From Candidatus Aminicenantota bacterium (GTDB lineage Bacteria > Acidobacteriota > Aminicenantia > UBA2199), in NCBI GenBank assembly GCA_023136725.1, contig JAGLQR010000104.1, forward strand, positions 1 through 6,432: a stretch of 6,432 bases of DNA, in the 5' to 3' direction. The notes beneath the pieces are model-generated. The model searched no databases. It was not told where the DNA came from and saw only the letters and a list, made by a program, of their open reading frames with translations. Every line of letters starts with the position of its first letter. Positions within the stretch are counted from its first letter, which is position 1. Position numbers and translations under genes: made by a program. Positions 1 to 6,302 of this stretch are shown in pieces.

Positions 1-393
1 AACAGGTCGGAGAAGATAAAAGCACTAAAAATATTAAGAGAAATGGTCCTGGCAGACAAAAGGATTAGTTACAGGAGTAAGGTTATAATAGGAGAAATTT
101 ATAAGGGTGAGGAGAAGCCCTTGAAAGTTAAATTGATCGATGAAGAGAATATTATTTATCAGGAATGTGACAATATATTCTTTGCTATCGGAAGAGAGCC
201 CGATGATATTTATTTATCAGGTTTTGACCGGGACGAGTTGGATACTTTGATCCGAAATGGGAAGATCCACCTCGCAGGAGATATTAAGAACAGGGAGTTC
301 AGGCAGGCAGTAATTGCTGCAGGGAATGGTGTTGAATCAGCAATGAAAATATTTAATAAAATAAATGGTGTTTCCAATGGAAGTAGTTTATAA
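1..393 (+). CDS. Thioredoxin-reductase-like NAD(P)/FAD oxidoreductase, C-terminal part
   Basis: The reading frame is open to the left edge, so this is the last 130 residues of a longer protein, about 300-320 aa if typical of the family. The visible part begins within the NAD(P)-binding domain: a KALKILREM helix is followed by strands as in TrxB-type enzymes. It then returns to the FAD domain through FAIGREPDD, the usual 'AIG..P' strand. The segment HLAGDI..REFRQAVIAAGNG matches the C-terminal FAD-binding Gly-Asp motif of thioredoxin-reductase-like flavoproteins. The redox CxxC of true thioredoxin reductases would lie upstream of the window, so disulfide reductase activity cannot be judged. 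The end overlaps the next gene by 17 bases, implying co-transcription and translational coupling. Inference: it may pass electrons from NAD(P)H to the radical SAM neighbour, directly or through a carrier. Family assignment is firm; the substrate is unknown. Confidence 0.85.
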   Translation, partial: NRSEKIKALKILREMVLADKRISYRSKVIIGEIYKGEEKPLKVKLIDEENIIYQECDNIFFAIGREPDDIYLSGFDRDELDTLIRNGKIHLAGDIKNREFRQAVIAAGNGVESAMKIFNKINGVSNGSSL

Positions 394-1327
394 AACTGAG
401 AATTCTGATATAGCAACAGTATATATCGGAGATTTCGGGAATAACAGGTTTGCAGAGTTTGTTGAATCAGTCCAGCCTCCTCTGCCGGCAGAGAAAAAAT
501 GGGTGTTGATAGTCTCAACATTGTTCGGTTGTCCTGTAGGTTGCATGATGTGTGATGCCGGGAAGTTTTATGGAGGGAAGTTGTCTGTAGAGGAAATTTT
601 TTCTCAGATTGACTATCCTGTTTTGAAGAGGTTTCCGGATAAAAGGATAATTTCTGAAAAATTTAAAATACAATTTGCAAGAATGGGAGAGCCTGCTCTT
701 AATTTGTCAGTTCTTGAAGTTCTGAAAGAATTCGGAAACAGGTATTATGCTCCGGGATTTGTACCGAGTATATCAACAATAGCTCCAAATGGAACAGAAT
801 CTTTTTTTGAGGAATTAACCATTTTAAAGAATGATCTCTATGGAAAAGGGAATTTTCAAATGCAGTTTTCAATTCATTCAACTTCAACTCAGGAAAGAGA
901 CAAGTTGATCCCGGTAAGGAAATGGGGCTTACAACGGATCTCCCGCTTCGGTGAGGAGTTTTACTCACCAGGGGATAAAAAGATCACTCTTAACTTCATA
1001 TTTTCCGGAGAGATGGAGCTTGACAATAAAATTCTCGGTGATAATTTTGATCGCCAAAAATTTATTATCAAAATTACTCCTGTAAATCCTACTATAAGTG
1101 CAGTCAGCAACGGAATAAACACAGTTTTAAAAAAAGTAAAAAACAAACTTGATAAAACTGTTTCTGAACTCAGGCAGGAGGGATTTGATGTTATTGTGAG
1201 TATTGGTGAGCTTGAGGAGAACAGGATAGGGAGTAATTGTGGTCAATACATCAGTTCATTCATGAAATCCGAGAATATTTTATGCCCTGAGGGTTCTTAT
1301 ACTTACGAACTTGAGAAAGTGATCTGA
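377..1327 (+). CDS. RlmN/Cfr-like radical SAM protein, short form
   Basis: A radical S-adenosylmethionine protein of 316 aa if started at ATG 377. That start has a weak GGTG six bases upstream; an in-frame ATG at 365 adds four residues but has no ribosome binding site. The [4Fe-4S] motif is FGCPVGCMMC (Cys52, Cys56, Cys59). RlmN/Cfr landmarks follow in order: ARMGEPALN (about 102-110), FSIHSTSTQERDKLIPVRK (about 164-182), ITLNFIFSGE, IKITPVNP and NCGQY (Cys288). Cys288 aligns with the cysteine that becomes methylcysteine in RlmN and Cfr, which methylate adenine in RNA. Two differences stand out. Only about 50 residues precede the cluster, against about 124 in E. coli RlmN, so the N-terminal accessory domain is missing. 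The catalytic cysteine seven residues before the cluster motif (Cys118 in E. coli RlmN) is an isoleucine. The only other cysteine is Cys303. The substrate is therefore unknown; housekeeping RlmN activity is unlikely. It overlaps the upstream flavoprotein gene. Confidence 0.85.
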   Translation: MEVVYKTENSDIATVYIGDFGNNRFAEFVESVQPPLPAEKKWVLIVSTLFGCPVGCMMCDAGKFYGGKLSVEEIFSQIDYPVLKRFPDKRIISEKFKIQFARMGEPALNLSVLEVLKEFGNRYYAPGFVPSISTIAPNGTESFFEELTILKNDLYGKGNFQMQFSIHSTSTQERDKLIPVRKWGLQRISRFGEEFYSPGDKKITLNFIFSGEMELDNKILGDNFDRQKFIIKITPVNPTISAVSNGINTVLKKVKNKLDKTVSELRQEGFDVIVSIGELEENRIGSNCGQYISSFMKSENILCPEGSYTYELEKVI

Positions 1328-1352
1328 TTGTAAAGAGATAAAAAGACTAAAT

Positions 1353-1811
1353 TTATTTACTCCACTTCCAGTCTTCGTAATAGTCCCAACTGACCATCGT
1401 TTTTAAATCATTCAGCTCATCTGACTTTTCCTGAAGAGTTGCCTTTATTACATCTCCGATGGAGAGTAAGCCGATATATTTGCCATTCTTCTCTATCAGA
1501 AGGTGCCTTAACCTTTTCCCTAGAAATTTGTCCATCAGATTGTATACAGTATCGTCATGTGGGGCTGAGATAATTCCTTTGGTCATTAGATCTTTAACGG
1601 GTGTAGATTCTGTATCGACTTTATCTATTGAGATGTTTCGCAACAGGTCTCTCTCAGTCCAGATACCGATGACTTCTTCATTTTCCTTTACAATAATTGC
1701 TCCGATCTTATTCTCAAGCATTGTCCTGATAACATTATCTATGGTTGTTTGTTCGCTTACGGATATTATCTTTGTTCCTTTTTCATAAAGTATTTCTTCT
1801 GCTGATTTCAT
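1353..1811 (-). CDS. Stand-alone tandem CBS domain protein
   Basis: A 152-residue protein made of two CBS domains, roughly residues 10-62 and 74-126, which fold together as a Bateman module. Such modules bind adenine nucleotides or related ligands and act as energy or signal sensors. Each domain ends in the typical ligand-contacting pattern: GIWTERDLL in the first and GLLSIGDVI in the second. A short acidic, aromatic tail (SWDYYEDWKW) follows. No transmembrane, kinase or dehydrogenase domain is attached, so any partner must act in trans and cannot be named. The start at 1811 is preferred because a strong GGAGG lies four bases upstream; a longer in-frame ATG at 1871 would add 20 residues unlike a CBS domain and has no such site. 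A weak promoter candidate lies upstream (TTGACT at 1866-1871, TATAAA at 1846-1851), but its 14-base spacer is poor. The gene converges on the radical SAM gene, 25 bases away. Confidence 0.9.
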   Translation of the reverse strand: MKSAEEILYEKGTKIISVSEQTTIDNVIRTMLENKIGAIIVKENEEVIGIWTERDLLRNISIDKVDTESTPVKDLMTKGIISAPHDDTVYNLMDKFLGKRLRHLLIEKNGKYIGLLSIGDVIKATLQEKSDELNDLKTMVSWDYYEDWKWSK

Positions 1812-1815
1812 TTTT

Positions 1816-1823
1816 CCTCCTTC
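1816..1823 (-). promoter_or_regulatory. Ribosome binding site deciding the CBS gene start
   Basis: Reading on the - strand, GAAGGAGG is followed by AAAA and ATG at 1811. It is the best Shine-Dalgarno match in the window and places the CBS protein start 20 codons inside the longest open frame. Confidence 0.85.
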
Positions 1824-1949
1824 AATCAGATGTATGTTTTTAAAGTTTATATAAAATGAAAAAAAAGTCAAGAAGACAAAATCTCTTCAGGTGTTTTTAA
1901 TTATGGTTTTTCAAAATAAAAAAAAGTGTTAAAATAATTCTGAAAGAAA

Positions 1950-2381
1950 ATGAAAAATAAAATACTTTTGATAACTATGCTTGCGATAGTTTTTTCTAAT
2001 CTCTTCTCTGGTTCCGGATTTACTACAATTTTTTTAGGTGATGAAGAATTTGTTGTGGAAATAGCTGAAACTAATAGAGAGAAAGCACTAGGCCTGATGT
2101 ATAGAAAAGAGATCCCGGACAATTTCGGAATGCTCTTCATATATTCTAATGAAGATTTCCGGGGAATGTGGATGAAGAATACTCTGGTTAACCTGGACTT
2201 AATATTCCTGAACTCTCAAAAAGAGATAGTAGAAATAATCCATAATGTTCCTCCATGTGTAAAGGATCCTTGTAAGAGCTATATATCAGAAAAAAAAGCT
2301 AAATATGTACTTGAGTTAAAGGGGAACAGATCAAAAAAACTGAACCTTAATGAAGGAGACAGAATATTTTTTATTCTCTGA
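1950..2381 (+). CDS. DUF192 family protein with signal peptide
   Basis: A 143-residue protein of the DUF192 family (Pfam PF02643), a small family of unknown function that is often exported. Residues 1-20 form a lysine-started hydrophobic segment, consistent with a Sec signal peptide or an N-terminal anchor; no lipobox cysteine is seen. The family signatures are clear: GLMYR (48-52), GMLF (60-63), MWMKNT (73-78) followed by LDLIFL, then PPC....PC..Y (Cys103, Cys108), YVLEL (119-123) and a final GD. The length is normal for the family. The start has only a weak purine-rich stretch (GAAAGAAA) just upstream. A tentative promoter is TTTTCA at 1908-1913 with TAAAAT at 1930-1935, but the tract is so AT-rich that this may be chance. 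The stop lies inside the 3' end of the convergent peptidase gene, an 11-base overlap. The family call is secure; the function is unknown. Confidence 0.9.
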   Translation: MKNKILLITMLAIVFSNLFSGSGFTTIFLGDEEFVVEIAETNREKALGLMYRKEIPDNFGMLFIYSNEDFRGMWMKNTLVNLDLIFLNSQKEIVEIIHNVPPCVKDPCKSYISEKKAKYVLELKGNRSKKLNLNEGDRIFFIL

Positions 2382-3996
2382 CAGAGAGAAAATTTTCCTT
2401 ATTTTCGTTATACCTGAAAACAGGATATTTGCCCGGCTTGCCTGTCCACTGCATCACTATTTCTCTATTGAAAAATCCCCATCTAAGGAGACTGTCTTTT
2501 GACTCCGGTTCTAGAATTTCAGATATCAAGCGTGCAAGCGGCTGCTTCATCGGAACATAGAAGGATCCTTTCGGCAGCTTTATTTTTACCTGCTCATATT
2601 CTCCTTTAACTGTAAGAAGAATATGTCCCTGATATAGAGCTTTCCCGTATTCTATCTTCTTAATAATAAAGTTTTCAAATTCTCCTGAAAATTCCTCTCG
2701 GATCTTCTCAATAATAATTCCATGCTTTTTAAGATTTTCGATAACTTTTTTATGATGGGGGAGGATGAAGTATCCGAATGGCACTGAGACACTATTATCG
2801 GGTTTTGCTTTTGCAAAATATGAAACTTTATAATCTTTCAGTCTGTCGGTCTTCTTAATGATAAAATCTTTTATCCAGGGGGGATACTTATCCCTGTCCT
2901 CCGGCTTTATCTTCTCTTTTTCAAATTCAAAGCTTTTTATGGTAAATTCAAGTAGTTTATCTGCCGTATAGGTCAGAACATGATCTCCGGATGAATAATT
3001 CTGCATTGTTTCCAAATCTGCTTTCTTGATAAGAGCATCCATCTGACCGATATTTTTTGAAGTGAATTCCGCTATGGAACGGATAAAATAATAAGCTGAC
3101 ATTACTCTCGTTTTATAATCAGCGTGAGAATAGTTCTCATCAAGAATTGTAAATCGGTTCCTTAATCCTGCATAGTTTGTTCCAAATCTTGCTTCATATG
3201 CGTGATTTCTCCACCCTTTTCCAGGGTCAGCACGGTCAACAAAATTTCCGTAGGGAATAGCATCAGTTTTATATTTGATTTTCATTGTTTTACTGACTTC
3301 CGGAAACATTTTTTCCCACATGAAATTCATCAGATCCTGATGACTGTTAGGATTGGAAAGCGTCGTATATGTTACAGGTTCACGGTGGTAAGATCCATTG
3401 GTTGTATGTAGATCAACAAAAAGAACCGGGTCCCATTCTTTGAAAAGATTAACGAGTGCATTAACTTCAGGTGATTCAAGTTTAATGTAATCACGGTTAA
3501 GATCCAGATGCTGGCCGTTATACCGGACACCGGCAAGTTCAGGTCCGTTATCCCTTCTGTTCTTTCCCAATTTATCATTTCCATCAGCATTAAAGATCGG
3601 TACAAACAGGAGTACCTGATCATTTAAAATGTCTTCCCATTTGCTCTCGGCGATATCTCTTAAAACCATGAGTGAAGCTTCCTTCCCCTCTATTTCACCG
3701 GCATGAATATTTGCTACGAATAAGACTGCTGATCTATTCAGAGCTCTCATCTGTTGAGGAGAAGATATGCCCTCATTGCTGACGATAACCAGTGGAACTT
3801 CCTTCCCCTCAGTTGTAATACATAGAGTTGTAAGTTTAATTTTACCGGATTGAATTTTTAGTACATGCAGGAAATCGAGCACTTCATGGTGAAGAGATGT
3901 TCTTTTAAAATTTGATTTTTCCGGAACGGTTAATATTCCGGAATTGAGGTTTACTGAGATCAATATTACTAAAGTTAACAATTTAATAATCTTCAT
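2371..3996 (-). CDS. Secreted M14 family zinc carboxypeptidase
   Basis: A 541-residue protein whose first 20 residues (MKIIKLLTLVILISVNLNSG) form a signal-peptide-like segment, so it should act outside the cytoplasm. The catalytic domain, about 30-320, carries the M14 zinc site: HAGE (His98, Glu101) and DLHTTNG (His197). It also has LDLNRDY (Asn167, Arg168), matching the substrate-carboxylate-binding Asn-Arg of carboxypeptidase A. ILDENYSHADYKTRV supplies Glu287 as the probable general base. The active site therefore looks intact. Residues from about 330 onward have no motif I recognise and may form a separate accessory domain. Expected chemistry is hydrolysis of C-terminal residues from peptides, though some M14 relatives cleave cell-wall peptides or other amides, and the substrate cannot be read from sequence. 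The start is fixed by AGGAG five bases upstream and by the signal peptide. It is transcribed alone, with its own consensus promoter. Confidence 0.9.
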   Translation of the reverse strand: MKIIKLLTLVILISVNLNSGILTVPEKSNFKRTSLHHEVLDFLHVLKIQSGKIKLTTLCITTEGKEVPLVIVSNEGISSPQQMRALNRSAVLFVANIHAGEIEGKEASLMVLRDIAESKWEDILNDQVLLFVPIFNADGNDKLGKNRRDNGPELAGVRYNGQHLDLNRDYIKLESPEVNALVNLFKEWDPVLFVDLHTTNGSYHREPVTYTTLSNPNSHQDLMNFMWEKMFPEVSKTMKIKYKTDAIPYGNFVDRADPGKGWRNHAYEARFGTNYAGLRNRFTILDENYSHADYKTRVMSAYYFIRSIAEFTSKNIGQMDALIKKADLETMQNYSSGDHVLTYTADKLLEFTIKSFEFEKEKIKPEDRDKYPPWIKDFIIKKTDRLKDYKVSYFAKAKPDNSVSVPFGYFILPHHKKVIENLKKHGIIIEKIREEFSGEFENFIIKKIEYGKALYQGHILLTVKGEYEQVKIKLPKGSFYVPMKQPLARLISEILEPESKDSLLRWGFFNREIVMQWTGKPGKYPVFRYNENKENFLSVRE

Positions 3997-4011
3997 TATG
4001 TCTCCTGTTTT

Positions 4012-4039
4012 ATTATACCCGCATGGATAATTGTGTCAA
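4012..4039 (-). promoter_or_regulatory. Consensus sigma-70 promoter of the peptidase gene
   Basis: On the - strand, TTGACA (4034-4039) is followed by a 16-base spacer and TATAAT (4012-4017), so both hexamers are perfect. Transcription should begin near 4005, only about 9 bases before the ATG at 3996 and within or at the edge of the AGGAG ribosome binding site (4002-4006). The leader is therefore extremely short. No operator is obvious apart from the inverted repeat about 130 bases further upstream. Confidence 0.8.
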
Positions 4040-4171
4040 TATAGTTTCAAGAAGTGCGGTAATACATGGTCTTGCCAATAATGAAAATATATAGGGCATA
4101 TGCGATAACTAAAAATGTGCAAATTAAGAAAGTTGTTTTCTGTAGTAGGTTACGGGGATTCAGAAAGATAC

Positions 4172-4204
4172 TTTTCCACAATTTGTGTATAGATTGTGGG
4201 AAAA
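4172..4204. repeat. Imperfect inverted repeat downstream of ptsI, rich in DnaA-box-like 9-mers
   Basis: The arms TTTTCCACAAT and ATTGTGGGAAAA pair over 11 bases with one unpaired G/C, around a loop of about 10 bases. The left arm contains TTTTCCACA, which fits the bacterial DnaA-box consensus TTWTNCACA. TGTGTATAG (4184-4192) and TGTGGGAAA (4195-4203) each differ from the reverse consensus at one position. In the + direction the stem is followed by TCTTTTTT, as in an intrinsic terminator, but no gene on that strand needs one. In the ptsI (-) direction no T-run follows, so it is a poor ptsI terminator. Its role is unknown. Confidence 0.6.
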
Positions 4205-4230
4205 TCTTTTTTGTGAAGTTTTTAACAATG

Positions 4231-5988
4231 CTAAAAGAACGGTTGTTTTATGAACATCTCCGGATAGATCCGGAGCATAGATTCGATAAGAAATTCCTCA
4301 CTCTTTGATTTTGAATCAAATTCAGGAAGTTTTTTCACTATTTTCCTTATCCTGGAAAAATGTACATTTGTAAAAACTCTTTTGACCTCCGCAATGGACA
4401 AGGGATTCATGGAAAAATTTGTATATCCCATTCCCAATAGCATTAAAGCTGTAAGCGGTTTTCCGGCTATTTCACCGCAAATTGTAACCGGCTTACCAAT
4501 CTTTTCCGTCTCTTCTCTGATCTCGAAAAGGTTTTCGATGACCGAAGGCTGATAGGGATTAAAGAGATATGAAAGTGAACTATTATCCCTCTCAACAGCC
4601 AGAAGATACTGGATAAGATCATTAGATCCTACAGAATAAAAATCAATCTCATCTTTAAGATGTTTTATGAGCTTGATCGTTCCGGGTATCTCGATCATAA
4701 TTCCTGTTTGAATCCTGTGAAGCGGCAGTTTTTTTTCTGATCTTAATTCGTCGGTGATCTCCTCCATAATTTTTTTTATGGTGTGAATCTCTTCAATCTC
4801 AGTGATCATAGGGAAAAGGATCTTGATATTTCCATTTTCATTTGCTCTGATGATCGATTTTATCTGAGTCCTGAATATTTTTTCCTCTTTCAGGAAAAGC
4901 CTTACTGCCATTGTTCCAAGAGCCGGATTTCTCTCATTTCCGGTTTTAAAGTATTTTGTCCCTTTATCCCTGCCGATATCAAAAGTTCTTATCGTAACAT
5001 TCTCCGGATAAATCTTTTGAGCTATATTCTTATAAATGAGATATTGTTCCTCTTCGAAAAGAGCTATCTCAGGGTCCATGAAAAGAAATTCTGTCCTGAA
5101 GAGACCTATACCTGAAGCTCCATATGAATGCACAAGGTCACTTTCAAAAGGGAGTTCTATGTTAGCCATCAGTTTAAACTCCTTCTTATCTTTTGTGATG
5201 TCGGGAAGTTTAATTATCTTTTTCAGCCTCTTTTTATGAGCATTATATTTTTCAATTTTTATTCTGGTCTTTGCTATATATTGATCCTTCGGGTTGACGA
5301 TGATCTCACCATCAAGTCCGTCAACTATGAGCGTATCATCATTTGTAATCTCATCTGTTGCATTTCCTGTTTCCAGGATTGTCGGAATACCAAGAGTTCT
5401 TGCCAAGATTACTGTATGAGATGTTTCACCACCATTATTCAATATGATCCCGAGAAGTTTTCCTTTGGACATAAGGCTGGCGGCAGTTGAAGGAGTCAAA
5501 TCATCAGCTACCAGGATCACATTCTCAATTTCCTGATCCTCTGATTTACTGCTCTTACTCAGGTTCTCCGTTATACGTCCGAGTATGTCAGCAATATCAT
5601 TCCCTTTTTCACGGAATGAAAGATCTTTTATATTACTGAAAAAATCAAGATATTTTTTTGATACTTCTTTTATTGCCCACTCAGAATTGACCCTGTTTGT
5701 TCTGATCTTATCAGTGATCTCATCTATTAATCTGGTGTCATTAAGAAGCATCGATTGTGATTCGATTATGAGTGATGAATCTTTTCCCATGACCTGCTGC
5801 AGATTTTTATATATTTTTTTCAACTGCAGTCTTGTAGTCCTGAGTGCATTATTAAATCTTTTTAATTCCAGAGGAACAGCAGACTTTTCCAGATTTTCTT
5901 TCAAGGCAATATCTGAATGTGATTTCAGTATGGTTGCCTTACCGATCACGATCCCCTGTGAAACCGGTTTTCCTTTGAGTTTTTTCAT
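4231..5988 (-). CDS. ptsI: PTS Enzyme I (phosphoenolpyruvate-protein phosphotransferase)
   Basis: A full-length 585-residue Enzyme I, the cytoplasmic first step of the PTS: it takes phosphate from PEP onto a histidine and gives it to HPr. The N-terminal domain begins GKPVSQGIVIGKA, as usual, and includes the helical HPr-binding region. The phosphohistidine is His191 in GGETSHTVILARTLGIP. The PEP-binding barrel (about 265-560) keeps GIGLFRTEFLFMD (Arg298), IRTFD (Arg334), Glu433 in IEIP, GSNDLIQY (Asn456, Asp457), Arg467 and the catalytic Cys504 in CGEIAG. Deviations from the family norm are DIGRDK for DIGGDK (Arg340), NPALGTMAVR where GWRAIR or similar is usual, and AVERDN for AVDR.N. The protein is probably active, but its kinetics may differ. 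It lies 44 bases after ptsH in the same direction. No Shine-Dalgarno is adjacent to its ATG; an AAGGGG sits 28 bases upstream, ahead of a small GATTT/AAATC stem. Confidence 0.96.
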   Translation of the reverse strand: MKKLKGKPVSQGIVIGKATILKSHSDIALKENLEKSAVPLELKRFNNALRTTRLQLKKIYKNLQQVMGKDSSLIIESQSMLLNDTRLIDEITDKIRTNRVNSEWAIKEVSKKYLDFFSNIKDLSFREKGNDIADILGRITENLSKSSKSEDQEIENVILVADDLTPSTAASLMSKGKLLGIILNNGGETSHTVILARTLGIPTILETGNATDEITNDDTLIVDGLDGEIIVNPKDQYIAKTRIKIEKYNAHKKRLKKIIKLPDITKDKKEFKLMANIELPFESDLVHSYGASGIGLFRTEFLFMDPEIALFEEEQYLIYKNIAQKIYPENVTIRTFDIGRDKGTKYFKTGNERNPALGTMAVRLFLKEEKIFRTQIKSIIRANENGNIKILFPMITEIEEIHTIKKIMEEITDELRSEKKLPLHRIQTGIMIEIPGTIKLIKHLKDEIDFYSVGSNDLIQYLLAVERDNSSLSYLFNPYQPSVIENLFEIREETEKIGKPVTICGEIAGKPLTALMLLGMGYTNFSMNPLSIAEVKRVFTNVHFSRIRKIVKKLPEFDSKSKSEEFLIESMLRIYPEMFIKQPFF

Positions 5989-6032
5989 TTCAGTATGATT
6001 TAGGAAATCAAACGATCCCCTTACCAGACAGG

Positions 6033-6302
6033 CTAACTTTCTTCATCAAATTTTTTTTCAAATAGTTCCTTTATTCCTGAGACAGCTTCAGACTCATCTT
6101 CTCCTTCAGCTTCGATTATAATATCATTTCCAACAGAGGCAGCCAGTGTCAGTATCCCCAGAAGGCTCTTTGCATTCACTCTGTCACCATTAAATAACAG
6201 GAATATATTTGAATTGAAATTGTTTGCCAGGTGTGAAAGCTTTGCAGCTGCTCTGGCATGAAGTCCCAGTTTATTTGTTATATTAATTTTTTCTTTTTCC
6301 AT
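6033..6302 (-). CDS. ptsH: PTS phosphocarrier protein HPr
   Basis: An 89-residue HPr, normal in length. It carries phosphate from Enzyme I to EIIA proteins. The active site is His15 in NKLGLHARAAAKL; the position after Arg17 is Ala instead of the Pro common in enteric and Gram-positive HPr. Ser46 in AKSLLGILTLAA is the residue phosphorylated by HPr kinase/phosphorylase where that enzyme exists, so regulation through HPrK is plausible, but no hprK is visible here. The start ATG at 6302 is served by AGGAGA (6311-6316), nine bases upstream and inside the end of the preceding EIIA gene, which ptsH overlaps by 20 bases. Close spacing to the EIIA gene and to ptsI indicates one operon whose promoter lies to the right of the window. 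Confidence 0.96.
   Translation of the reverse strand: MEKEKINITNKLGLHARAAAKLSHLANNFNSNIFLLFNGDRVNAKSLLGILTLAASVGNDIIIEAEGEDESEAVSGIKELFEKKFDEES

Noticed and set aside
210..521. Open frame of 103 codons on the - strand
   Set aside because: Antisense shadow of the flavoprotein and radical SAM genes, whose conserved motifs are on the + strand.
1343..1375. AAGACT/AGTCTT inverted repeat between the radical SAM and CBS genes as a terminator
   Set aside because: Stem of only six pairs, a loop of about 21 bases, mostly inside the CBS coding region and no T-run after it.
1812..1871. Longer N terminus for the CBS protein from ATG 1871
   Set aside because: The extra 20 residues come from AT-rich leader sequence, and the strong GGAGG points to the ATG at 1811.
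3682..3812. Short direct repeat CTTCCTTCCCCTC in the peptidase gene
   Set aside because: Both copies encode EGKE in unrelated parts of the protein; a coincidence of codon choice rather than a repeat element.
4066..4308. Open frame of 80 codons on the + strand across the intergenic gap
   Set aside because: It runs into the antisense of ptsI, has no ribosome binding site and its translation resembles no known family; most likely chance.
5997..6009. GATTT/AAATC stem-loop before ptsI as a riboswitch or attenuator
   Set aside because: Five mostly A-T pairs are too weak and no alternative structure is evident; at most it shortens the distance from an upstream AAGGGG to the start.
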